Source: Clostridiales bacterium
Lineage (GTDB): Bacteria; Bacillota_A; Clostridia; Saccharofermentanales; Saccharofermentanaceae
Length of the DNA: 64,000 nucleotides
NCBI GenBank assembly: GCA_024695545.1
Contig: JAILHZ010000002.1
Coordinates: 1 to 64,000 of the forward strand
Reading direction: 5' to 3'
The notes below the pieces were generated by a model. The model was given only the letters and a program-made list of their open reading frames with translations, was not told the DNA's origin and ran no database searches. Below are positions 6,943 to 15,474 of the stretch, in pieces (position 1 is the stretch's first letter; each line of letters opens with the position of its first letter). The position numbers and the translations under genes are program-made.

Positions 6943-9645
6943 CTATTCGTCTCCTTTTGCTTTTTCAATGAGTGAATAAAGTATATTCATCGCCTCAAGT
7001 GGCGTAATTCGGGATATGTCCATATTGACCAGCTCGGCTCTCAGTGAGTGGGAATCGGCAGGTTCTGTCCGGTTCGGTGCGAAAAGAGGAATCTGCCCGG
7101 AGATGGGGCCCTCATATGATTCACCTTCACCATCAGTATAATTGATCTGCATCTTTTTCTTGTCGAGTTCAGAGAGGATCACATTGGCTCTCTCTACGAC
7201 CTCTGTCGGGACACCCGCAAGTCTTGCAACTTCGATACCATAACTGTCAGATGTTCCGCCTGTAGAAATCTTATGCAGGAATTTGACTTCTTTATTCTTC
7301 TCTTCTACCTCAACATGCGCGTTGTATACTCCGCCAAGAGTCTTTTCGAGCTGGTTGAGTTCGTGATAATGTGTAGCGAAGATCGTTCTTGCAAACATGA
7401 TCGAACGGTTCGCAATGAATTCTATGATTGCCCACGCGATCGCTAAGCCGTCATATGTGCTTGTACCGCGTCCTACTTCATCCAGAAGCAGCAGGCTCTT
7501 ATATGTGCCGTTACGAAGGATTCCGGATACTTCGTTCATTTCAACCATAAAAGTGGATTGGCCGAGTGAAATATCGTCTGATGCACCGATTCTTGTAAAG
7601 ATACGGTCAACGATGCCAATATGTGCAAAGGACGCAGGGACGAAAGATCCGATCTGCGCAAGCAGAACGATCAGTGCGGTCTGGCGCATATATGTGGATT
7701 TACCGGCCATATTCGGTCCGGTCAGGATCATGATACGGTTCTTCTCCTCATCCATCGAAATGCCGTTCGGAACGAATTCGCCTTCTTTCAGCATCTTCTC
7801 TACTACCGGATGACGTCCGTCTTCGATAACAAGTGCCGTTGTATCGTCTACCTTCGGACGGCAGTAATTATTCCGCTCTGCAAGTTCTCCGAGTGACATA
7901 ACAACATCGAGAACAGACAGCGCGGACGCGACACGGTAAAGACGATGGACTTGAGAGGCAATCTTCTCGCGAAGATCACAGAAGAGTTCATATTCGAGCT
8001 GAACAAGTTTTGCGGTAGAACCTACGATCGTATCTTCAATGCTCTTTAATTCTTCAGTGATATAGCGCTCGCCCGTCGTAAGCGTCTGCTTACGGATATA
8101 TCTTTCCGGGACAAGCGGAACATTACCTTTTGATACCTCGATATAATAGCCGAAGACCTTGTTATAACTGATTTTAAGGTTCTTGATGCCGGTAAGTTCT
8201 TTTTCCTTGGCTTCCATCTCAAGGATGATCGACTTACCGTCTCTGCTCGCGCGGCGGAGCCTGTCTGCTTCCTCGTGATATCCGTCCTTGATCATGCCGC
8301 CTTCTTTTACGGAAATCGGCGGATCTTCACATAGTGCGGCTTCAAGGAGTTCATAGATATCCGAAAGATCCTCAAGATCAGAGACAGTATTCTTAAGAAC
8401 GCCCGCCTGGAAATGCGAAGCACACTCTCGGATGTACGGAAGCTTGGAAAGCGTGTTCCTCAGATTTAGAAGATCTCTTGCATTTACGGAAGAAAGCGCG
8501 ATACGCGAAGCAAGTCTTTCCATATCATGTACACCGAGAAGAGCTTCACGAAGCTCCTGACGGTGAATGAAGTCTTCTTTCGCCTGTTCAACAGCATCGA
8601 GTCTTTCCGTAATCGAAGCAACATCGATCAGCGGTTCCTCAATATACTCGCGCAGACGTCTTCCGCCCATGGAAGTCTGTGTCATATCGATTGCCCAGAG
8701 GAGACTTCCCTTCTTTGACTTGGATCGGATCGTAGATGTGATCTCAAGGTTGGTTCTTGTTGCCGCATCGAGTTCCATGGTGTCTGTTACTTCATAGATG
8801 CGCGCTGTCGAGAAATGCGTGACCTGAGCCTGCTGCGTCTCATCGAGATAAGCAAGAATCGCGTCGATAGCGGATGTCAGAAGGATATTCTTTGTTTCTT
8901 CGGCAAAAGAACTCTTCCCCTTCTTCTTTCCGTTTTTATCTTTCTTATACTCGTCCGGAAGAACTCTCTCGGATACGCCGGAGGAAAAATCTGCGTTCGG
9001 TCGAAGTGTGACAGAGCCGACAAGATTATCACATACATAATTGAAAAGTTCGTCTTTGCTGAAATCCTCGTTGAAAATCAGCTCGGAAGCTCTGTATTTC
9101 GAAAGAAGGTTAACAAGATGCTGTGCCGTATTTCCCGTGATCAGCTGGGTTGCTTCCATTGTTCCGGTCGTGATATCCGCAGCGGCCAGACCATACTGCA
9201 TGCCGACTTTGAAAACACATACCAGATAGTTGTTTTTCTTCTCATCCAGGCCATTTGTATCAATTACTGTACCCGGGGTGAGTACACGGGTGATCGAGCG
9301 CTTTACGAGGCCCTTGGCAAGCGCAGGATCCTCCATCTGTTCGCATATGGCCACCTTATATCCCTGTGTGATCAGGCGCTGCATATAAGAGGATGCAGAG
9401 TGATGCGGTACACCGCACATCGGTGCACGCTTCTCAAGACCACAGTCTCGGGAAGTCAGGGTAAGTTCAAGGATTCGCGATACAAGGATCGCATCATCAA
9501 AAAACATCTCATAGAAGTCACCAAGACGGAACATCAGGATCGCGTCACCCGCGAGTTTTTTCATCTCGAAATACTGACGCATCATCGGAGAGAGCGTCGA
9601 TACGTCAATGGATGCATATGTAAGAAGATCATCATTATTATTCAT
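6943..9645 (-). CDS. mutS: DNA mismatch repair protein MutS
   Basis: MutS recognises mismatches and small loops and clamps DNA in an ATP-dependent way. The N-terminal mismatch-binding domain contains the GDFYEMFFDDA motif with the Phe-x-Glu wedge near residue 45. The ATPase has GPNMAGKST near residue 640, then DEVGRGTSTYDG and the ATHYHEL segment. I chose the ATG at 9645 (900 aa), 8 bases after GGAGAG, over a TTG two codons upstream. The start overlaps the end of miaB by 8 bases. Confidence 0.96.
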   Translation of the reverse strand: MNNNDDLLTYASIDVSTLSPMMRQYFEMKKLAGDAILMFRLGDFYEMFFDDAILVSRILELTLTSRDCGLEKRAPMCGVPHHSASSYMQRLITQGYKVAICEQMEDPALAKGLVKRSITRVLTPGTVIDTNGLDEKKNNYLVCVFKVGMQYGLAAADITTGTMEATQLITGNTAQHLVNLLSKYRASELIFNEDFSKDELFNYVCDNLVGSVTLRPNADFSSGVSERVLPDEYKKDKNGKKKGKSSFAEETKNILLTSAIDAILAYLDETQQAQVTHFSTARIYEVTDTMELDAATRTNLEITSTIRSKSKKGSLLWAIDMTQTSMGGRRLREYIEEPLIDVASITERLDAVEQAKEDFIHRQELREALLGVHDMERLASRIALSSVNARDLLNLRNTLSKLPYIRECASHFQAGVLKNTVSDLEDLSDIYELLEAALCEDPPISVKEGGMIKDGYHEEADRLRRASRDGKSIILEMEAKEKELTGIKNLKISYNKVFGYYIEVSKGNVPLVPERYIRKQTLTTGERYITEELKSIEDTIVGSTAKLVQLEYELFCDLREKIASQVHRLYRVASALSVLDVVMSLGELAERNNYCRPKVDDTTALVIEDGRHPVVEKMLKEGEFVPNGISMDEEKNRIMILTGPNMAGKSTYMRQTALIVLLAQIGSFVPASFAHIGIVDRIFTRIGASDDISLGQSTFMVEMNEVSGILRNGTYKSLLLLDEVGRGTSTYDGLAIAWAIIEFIANRSIMFARTIFATHYHELNQLEKTLGGVYNAHVEVEEKNKEVKFLHKISTGGTSDSYGIEVARLAGVPTEVVERANVILSELDKKKMQINYTDGEGESYEGPISGQIPLFAPNRTEPADSHSLRAELVNMDISRITPLEAMNILYSLIEKAKGDE

Positions 9646-11131
9646 CGACAAAACTCTCCAATTCTCCTTCTACTGAATACGGCTTGGCACGTGTGATCCT
9701 GACCATTGCCAGCATTCCTTCGAACTTATCCGCGTCAAAATCAGAAGCGCTGCTATCGATTTCTTTCCCGTTAAACTTGATTCCAGAAGGAATACGGAAA
9801 TTTACCAGGCGGTTCGAGTTCGTTCTTCCTGTAAGCACATCCGGAGCCGTTGCGCTTTTTCCTTCAATCAGGATCTCTTCAGTTCTTCCGACAACTGACT
9901 CATTGGACTCGAATGTGAGAGCATTCTGCAGTTCAAGAAGTCTGCCGAAGCGCTCAGTTACAACATCCTGCGGGATCTGGTCCGGGTAATCCGCGGCTTT
10001 TGTTCCCGGGCGTCGGCTGTACTGGAAGGTAAAAGCACTATCAAACTTGCATTTTGCAACAACATCCAGTGTCTCCTGAAAATCTTCTTCCGTCTCACCG
10101 GGGAATCCGACAATAATATCTGTCGTCAGCGTCGCATCGGGGAGTTCTTTTCTGAAAAGAAGCGCTGTTTTCAGATACTGCTCCTGATCGTAATGACGGT
10201 TCATACGCTTAAGAATACTGCTCGAACCCGACTGCATCGGAAGATGGAGATGCCGCTCGATATTCGGGTATTTCTTCATGGTATAGATAACCTCTTCCGA
10301 AATATCTTTCGGATGGGATGTCATAAAACGGATACGTGAAAAGCCCGGAATCTTTGCAGTCTCTTCCAGAAGCTTGGCAAAAGATATCTCATCTTCCCTG
10401 TCATTTCCATAGGAATTTACATTCTGGCCGAGAAGCATGACTTCCTTATAGCCGGAAGCAGCCAGTTCCCTGAGTTGGGTAAGGATTTGTTCAGACGATC
10501 TGGAACGCTCGCGTCCTCTGGTATACGGAACAACGCAGTATGTACAGAAATTGTTGCAGCCGTACATGATCGGGACCAGGGCTCTAAACTTTCTCTTGTG
10601 GAGTACGGGAACATCGACGTCATCAACGAGATAATCCTCGTCGGATACGGCGAAAACGCGTTTTCTCTGATTGAGTTTCTTATCCAGGATCGCAGGAAGC
10701 ATATGTATATCGGCAGGACCGAAACAAGCATCTACGTATGGGAAACTCTTTTTTATGCGGTCTATATTCTCCTGCTGCTTCATCATGCAGCCGCAGACAG
10801 CGATAAACATATCACGATTCTGCTTCTTCTGTGCCTTATAAGCACCCAGGTTGCCAAACAAACGGATATCTGCGTTCTCACGGATCGTACATGTATTGAA
10901 GATAAGAAAATCCGGAGACTGTTCTTCTGATGCTTCGATAAGACCGATATTCTGAAGGATACCCTCGATCTTCTCACTATCGGATTCATTGAGCTGACAG
11001 CCATATGTCTTTACACGATAAGTAAGCGGCTGTCCGCGGTCGATCCCCGCTTCGGAAATTCGCTTTTTCAGCGACGGAATAAGAGAGTTATAGCGCGATA
11101 ACTCATCTTGCGATACAATAACAGTTGACAC
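9638..11131 (-). CDS. miaB: tRNA-2-methylthio-N6-dimethylallyladenosine synthase MiaB
   Basis: MiaB is a radical-SAM methylthiotransferase that converts i6A37 to ms2i6A37 in tRNA. The N-terminal UPF0004 domain has the auxiliary cluster cysteines in YGCQLNESDSE, FNTCTIRENA and CGCMMKQQ. The radical-SAM CxxxCxxC is in YGCNNFCTYCVVPYTRGRE. A C-terminal TRAM-like domain ends the 497-residue protein. It is the promoter-proximal gene of miaB-mutS-mutL-miaA-hfq, so both A37-modifying enzymes share one gene string. Confidence 0.95.
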   Translation of the reverse strand: MSTVIVSQDELSRYNSLIPSLKKRISEAGIDRGQPLTYRVKTYGCQLNESDSEKIEGILQNIGLIEASEEQSPDFLIFNTCTIRENADIRLFGNLGAYKAQKKQNRDMFIAVCGCMMKQQENIDRIKKSFPYVDACFGPADIHMLPAILDKKLNQRKRVFAVSDEDYLVDDVDVPVLHKRKFRALVPIMYGCNNFCTYCVVPYTRGRERSRSSEQILTQLRELAASGYKEVMLLGQNVNSYGNDREDEISFAKLLEETAKIPGFSRIRFMTSHPKDISEEVIYTMKKYPNIERHLHLPMQSGSSSILKRMNRHYDQEQYLKTALLFRKELPDATLTTDIIVGFPGETEEDFQETLDVVAKCKFDSAFTFQYSRRPGTKAADYPDQIPQDVVTERFGRLLELQNALTFESNESVVGRTEEILIEGKSATAPDVLTGRTNSNRLVNFRIPSGIKFNGKEIDSSASDFDADKFEGMLAMVRITRAKPYSVEGELESFVDE

Positions 11132-11183
11132 GTAAATGACCTCGATTTCTATTTCGATTTATTTCGTTGTTTTTGACTCTTTA

Positions 11184-11212
11184 ATAATACATGAACAACG
11201 TGATTTTGTGAA
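11184..11212 (-). promoter_or_regulatory. promoter of the miaB-mutS-mutL-miaA-hfq operon
   Basis: On the minus strand TTCACA (11212-11207) and TATTAT (11189-11184) are 17 bases apart, about 50 bases upstream of miaB. The gap is shared with a divergent carboxypeptidase-like gene. Confidence 0.55.
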
Positions 11213-11249
11213 CGATATCGGGAAGTTTTTTATTTAGGGAGAGAGACTT

Positions 11250-12668
11250 ATGCTGAGAGCAGGACGATTCAGAAGGATAATATCAGTCTTTCTCTCAATT
11301 TCCATCATCTTCTCCATATTCTCTGCTTCGGTTTTTGCCAAAGACAATACGGATGAGAGCTCCGGAGAGGATATAGAGTTTTCCAATCCGGCTGAAGGTC
11401 TTCTTGACCCATCTCCTGCTAATCTGCCTATCGTCGGATCGGATTCCTATCTGATTTATGATGCATCTTCAGATACCAAACTGATCGGTTATCAATATGA
11501 TCTTTTGCGCGCTCCTGCTGCGATTACACAGATCATGACGATTCTTCTCGCCCTTGAAGAACTTGAATTGTCCGATACGATTACGATTACAAAAGAAATG
11601 TATGAATCGATTCCGGATGAATATGTTCGTATCGGTTTTACCGAGGGGGAAGTTGTCACAGTGGAACAGTGTCTCTATGCCTGTCTTCTGAAGTCGGCTA
11701 ACGATGCCTGCATGGCTTTGGCAATAACCCTCAGCGGAAGTGAAAAAGCCTTTGTAGAAAAGATGAATCAGCGGGCCAAAAGCCTTGGCTGCACTTCTAC
11801 TCATTTCACTAATCCGTACGGATTAGCAGACAGCGATCATCGGACAACTTGTCAGGATATGGCCCTGATCATGAAAGAAGCCCTGAAGCACCCTGATTTC
11901 ATTACGATTTCGACCACCTCTTCTTTCACTATCGAGCCGACGAATACGTATAATGACAGACGTGTGTTGAATAATGCTAACCGTTTCGTCTCCAATCCGG
12001 TTACGGCATACGAGGGGTATATTGGCGGTAAAACGGGATATTCGGCCGAAGCTTCTTACACGATCATCGCAGGAGCAAACAAAGACGGAAGGCAGCTGAT
12101 CGGTATTCTGATGGGCGCTTCCGATGCTGAAAAAAGGTATCAGTCCCTGATTGATCTTTTTGAATACTGCTATGCAAATTATACGACTACAATGGTCGAT
12201 AATGCCGAAGTAAAAGTGACGGCTCAGAACTCGATTTCCCAGATTGAACAGGCACTCAACGGATCGAATCTATCCATTCAATCTTATGAACTTAAGCTGC
12301 TTGATTGCTATTCTATTCCGACTGCGCTGGCAAACAGCGGATACAGTAACGAGATCGATCTTTCCGAAATGGTGATTGCGCCTTCTTCCGAAGAACAGGT
12401 ATTCAAGCTGCCGGTAATGCGCCGTTTCTCGAATGAAAAGTCATATTGTATCGGATATCTCAAAGTTGTGATTTCCGATCCGGCTCAAAAGGCGGAAGAA
12501 ACCGAAAAAACGGAAGCACCCGTTAAGAAAGAAACGAAGGAAAAGATCATTCCTGTAATTGTGGGTGTGTGTCTTTTCATCGCTCTCGGATTTGCCGTCT
12601 TTTTCCTGATCAAAATGATCAGACGGAGAAAATTCCTGAAGAATCACAGAAATCCGACGATACTCTGA
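11250..12668 (+). CDS. DacF-like peptidase S11 (D,D-carboxypeptidase) homologue lacking catalytic Ser and Lys
   Basis: The 472-residue protein has a signal peptide (1-30), a penicillin-binding S11 domain (about 55-310), a C-terminal extension and a membrane anchor (about 433-454). This is the layout of DacF/DacA enzymes that trim the terminal D-Ala of peptidoglycan stems. The SxN motif (S149-A150-N151) and the KTG motif (261-263, in GGKTGYS) are present. The active-site SxxK, normally in PASxTKIMT, reads here A91-I92-T93-Q94 in APAAITQIMT; both the acylated Ser and the base Lys are replaced. It is therefore probably not an active enzyme or penicillin target but a wall-binding or regulatory protein. 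AGGGAGAG precedes the ATG. Confidence 0.88.
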   Translation: MLRAGRFRRIISVFLSISIIFSIFSASVFAKDNTDESSGEDIEFSNPAEGLLDPSPANLPIVGSDSYLIYDASSDTKLIGYQYDLLRAPAAITQIMTILLALEELELSDTITITKEMYESIPDEYVRIGFTEGEVVTVEQCLYACLLKSANDACMALAITLSGSEKAFVEKMNQRAKSLGCTSTHFTNPYGLADSDHRTTCQDMALIMKEALKHPDFITISTTSSFTIEPTNTYNDRRVLNNANRFVSNPVTAYEGYIGGKTGYSAEASYTIIAGANKDGRQLIGILMGASDAEKRYQSLIDLFEYCYANYTTTMVDNAEVKVTAQNSISQIEQALNGSNLSIQSYELKLLDCYSIPTALANSGYSNEIDLSEMVIAPSSEEQVFKLPVMRRFSNEKSYCIGYLKVVISDPAQKAEETEKTEAPVKKETKEKIIPVIVGVCLFIALGFAVFFLIKMIRRRKFLKNHRNPTIL

Positions 12669-14024
12669 TCACTCACCTGCAACTGATACATCCGGGATCA
12701 GCAGGCTGGGAGACTGGATATGCGATGCTTCCGGCGATGTGTATTCAACGTCATTTCCAAGCGATTCAACTTTCATAAGCACATCAAAGAAGTTGTCCGC
12801 AATCGTAATCTGATTTACCGGTTCAGCCACTTTTCCGTCGCGAATGACAAAGCCTTCGGACATTAGAGAGAAATCTCCGGAAATAGGGTTGATTCCGGCA
12901 TGGAGGCCATAGATTGCCGTAATATATATGCCATTTCCCATCTTCTCGAAAAGATCCTTCTGAGTAAACTTCCCGTTTTCGAAGTGAAGGTTGTTCGGCG
13001 ATATGCCAATCGGTCCTCTTGATCCACGGGAAGCATTTCCTGTACTCTCAATACCATCGACCAGTGCCGTTTTTCTGTTATGCAGAGCTGAATTGAAGAC
13101 TCCCTTGTCAATAAGCACAGTACGCTTCGTTGCGACGCCTTCTCCGTCAAAAGGACAGGAAAGACGGCTTCCGTCGATCATGCCTTCGTCGACCAGCGTA
13201 ATATTCTCATTGGCGATCTTCTCTCCGATTTTTCCGACCAGACGGGACAGACCTTTCTGAATCGCTTCTGCGGAAAAAGCACTCGAAAATACTGCGAGCA
13301 GGCTGTTTGAGGCAAATCTGTCAAGGACGATGGGTGTCTTTAAAGATTTGACCGGCTTTGCGCCGAGTTTGGCAATTACATTTTTACCAACGATCATAGC
13401 ACATTCTCCGGCATCAAATTCCGATTTTTTTCCAAACGACCAGGATTTTCCGTAGGTTTGTACATCTTTTCCGTCTTTTGCACGGCATCCGAGGTAGACA
13501 CCGAAATCATTGGTAACGGATTCGCAGACCATACCCTTCGTATTCTGCATATACATGATGTTGCTGGAATATCCGGCATTTGATTCATCTACTGCTTCTA
13601 TTCTGGAATCATATGCAAGCAGTTCTTTTTCCATAGTAAGCGCGGCATCGGCAAGCATCTGATAATCGATTTGGGCAAGATCATCGGAAAAGCCGTTGAA
13701 CTCCGGGTATTCTTTTTCACCCTCAAAGCATGTGATCTTTTCCTTTACTTCGAGTACGCCGCAGTTGTCCTTCGCCTGGTTGATCAGAAACGGGATCATA
13801 TCCGGCTGGATATCTTCAGTTTCTGCATTTCCCATCTGTCCGTTATAAAGGCCTCTGAAAGAGATTCCGCATGTATCGGAGTTTTCGAACTGAACGATCT
13901 TTCCTTCTCTTGCAGATACGGAAATCGAGTTATCTGATCCGTAGAATACTTCTGCTTCTGTAAAGCCTTCTTTTAAAGCCTGAGCTAAGAGTTCATCTAT
14001 ATATTCACGTATCTTCTTATCCAT
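12669..14024 (-). CDS. pmbA: TldD/PmbA family protein, PmbA (TldE)-like subunit
   Basis: PmbA/TldE is the non-metal partner of TldD in a heteromeric peptidase that clears unfolded peptides and matures some modified peptides. The 451-residue protein has the N-terminal TldD/PmbA domain, with EAEVFYGSDNSISVS near 23-37, and the C-terminal domain with GEGVATKRTVLIDKGV. The HExxxH zinc motif found in TldD is absent, which identifies the subunit. It follows tldD by 33 bases. Its stop codon abuts the stop codon of the convergent carboxypeptidase-like gene with no visible terminator between them. Confidence 0.9.
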   Translation of the reverse strand: MDKKIREYIDELLAQALKEGFTEAEVFYGSDNSISVSAREGKIVQFENSDTCGISFRGLYNGQMGNAETEDIQPDMIPFLINQAKDNCGVLEVKEKITCFEGEKEYPEFNGFSDDLAQIDYQMLADAALTMEKELLAYDSRIEAVDESNAGYSSNIMYMQNTKGMVCESVTNDFGVYLGCRAKDGKDVQTYGKSWSFGKKSEFDAGECAMIVGKNVIAKLGAKPVKSLKTPIVLDRFASNSLLAVFSSAFSAEAIQKGLSRLVGKIGEKIANENITLVDEGMIDGSRLSCPFDGEGVATKRTVLIDKGVFNSALHNRKTALVDGIESTGNASRGSRGPIGISPNNLHFENGKFTQKDLFEKMGNGIYITAIYGLHAGINPISGDFSLMSEGFVIRDGKVAEPVNQITIADNFFDVLMKVESLGNDVEYTSPEASHIQSPSLLIPDVSVAGE

Positions 14025-14057
14025 GTTATCTCCTGACTGCTTATACTAAAGAAAATA

Positions 14058-15443
14058 TCATGCCTGACCGCCGACGGTGATCTCGGATACTCTTATCGTA
14101 GGCTGACCGACATCTACCGGAATGTTGCCGCTGACGGAACCACACACGCCCTGTGCAAGCTTCAGATCATTTCCGACTCTGTCTATATTCATAAGAACTT
14201 CATTACCCATGCCGATCAGTGTTGCACCTTTGACGGCCTCGCAGATCTTTCCGTTGCGGATCATATAAGCTTCATTGACAGCAAAGTTGAATTCTCCGGT
14301 GGACGTATCTACAGATCCACCGCCCATGCTGGCTGCGTAAATACCATACTCTGTATCTGCAATGATATCTTCCGGCTTAGATTCACCATTTGCAATGAAA
14401 GTATTCGACATGCGGGAAGTCGGCGCATAAGAATAGTTCTGGCGCCGCGAACATCCGGTAGAAGGTTCATTCATTCTTCGGCTTCCGATCTTGTCGATCA
14501 GATAACTGTTCAGAATACCGTCTTTGATCAGCAGATTTGTCTGGGAAGGCGTGCCTTCATCATCGACTTCGTAACTGCCCCATTCTTTGGCGATCTTTGC
14601 ATCATCATATGCGGACACAATAGAATTAGCTATCTTCTGGCCTTTTTTACCGGTAAAGTAAGAGGATTTAATGCCAACAGCTGTAGCTTCCAGAGCATGA
14701 CCGCATGCTTCATGGAAAATAACTCCGCCGAAACCATTGCCGATAACTACCGGCATCTTACCGGAGGGACACGGCTTAGCATCAATCATTGTAACAGCGA
14801 TCTTCGCTGCTTTTTCAGCAAGTTCATCCAAATCTACTTTTTCAAAGAATTCGTATCCTTCACCACTTCCCGGAGCAAAATGACCCTGCTGCTTATCCTC
14901 CTCAGAACTTGCGATGGCCTGAATGGATACTCTTGTGCGGCAACGGTTATCCTTAACATATAATCCTTCGGAATTCGCGATCCAGACTTCTCTTTCCAGA
15001 TCTGACGAAGATGCGGCCGTCTGAGTAATAAGAGTGGAGAATGCTGTTGCCCTCTCCCCTGCCTTACGGAGTTTATAGACCTTGTCGGATTTGGAAACTG
15101 ATGTTGGTGCAATCTCGTACTTCTGGGAAAAATACTCGATCTGCGGGGTAAGATAGATTACTTTGTTATTTGGTGCATCCGAGAGTGATGCGGAAGCATT
15201 TTGAGCCATACGGATCAGCTTATCTTCGTGATAAATATCATTGGAATAAACGTATACGCACTTATCACCCTCAAGAATACGGATTCCGATGCCCATATCA
15301 AGACTGGAACCTGCATTTTCGACAACACCGTTAAGAAGTGAGACGGAAGATATCTTACTTCTCTCAATATAAACCTCGGAAAAGTCTCCTCCCTTGGAAA
15401 GCGCCGCCGAGAGGATCCTTTCGATACTTGTCTGACTTAACAT
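14058..15443 (-). CDS. tldD: metallopeptidase TldD
   Basis: TldD is the zinc-bearing subunit of the TldD/E peptidase. The HExxxH motif is HEACGH at residues 244-249 in GGVIFHEACGHALEA. Downstream, the EGTPSQTNLLIKDG segment and the GGSVDTSTGEFNF region are typical of the family. The length of 461 residues is close to the usual 450-480. It lies between the acyl-CoA synthetase-like gene (31 bases upstream) and pmbA, so all three may be co-transcribed. Confidence 0.93.
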   Translation of the reverse strand: MLSQTSIERILSAALSKGGDFSEVYIERSKISSVSLLNGVVENAGSSLDMGIGIRILEGDKCVYVYSNDIYHEDKLIRMAQNASASLSDAPNNKVIYLTPQIEYFSQKYEIAPTSVSKSDKVYKLRKAGERATAFSTLITQTAASSSDLEREVWIANSEGLYVKDNRCRTRVSIQAIASSEEDKQQGHFAPGSGEGYEFFEKVDLDELAEKAAKIAVTMIDAKPCPSGKMPVVIGNGFGGVIFHEACGHALEATAVGIKSSYFTGKKGQKIANSIVSAYDDAKIAKEWGSYEVDDEGTPSQTNLLIKDGILNSYLIDKIGSRRMNEPSTGCSRRQNYSYAPTSRMSNTFIANGESKPEDIIADTEYGIYAASMGGGSVDTSTGEFNFAVNEAYMIRNGKICEAVKGATLIGMGNEVLMNIDRVGNDLKLAQGVCGSVSGNIPVDVGQPTIRVSEITVGGQA

Positions 15444-15474
15444 TTTTAGAAAACTGTCTCCTGTTTATCTGTCG

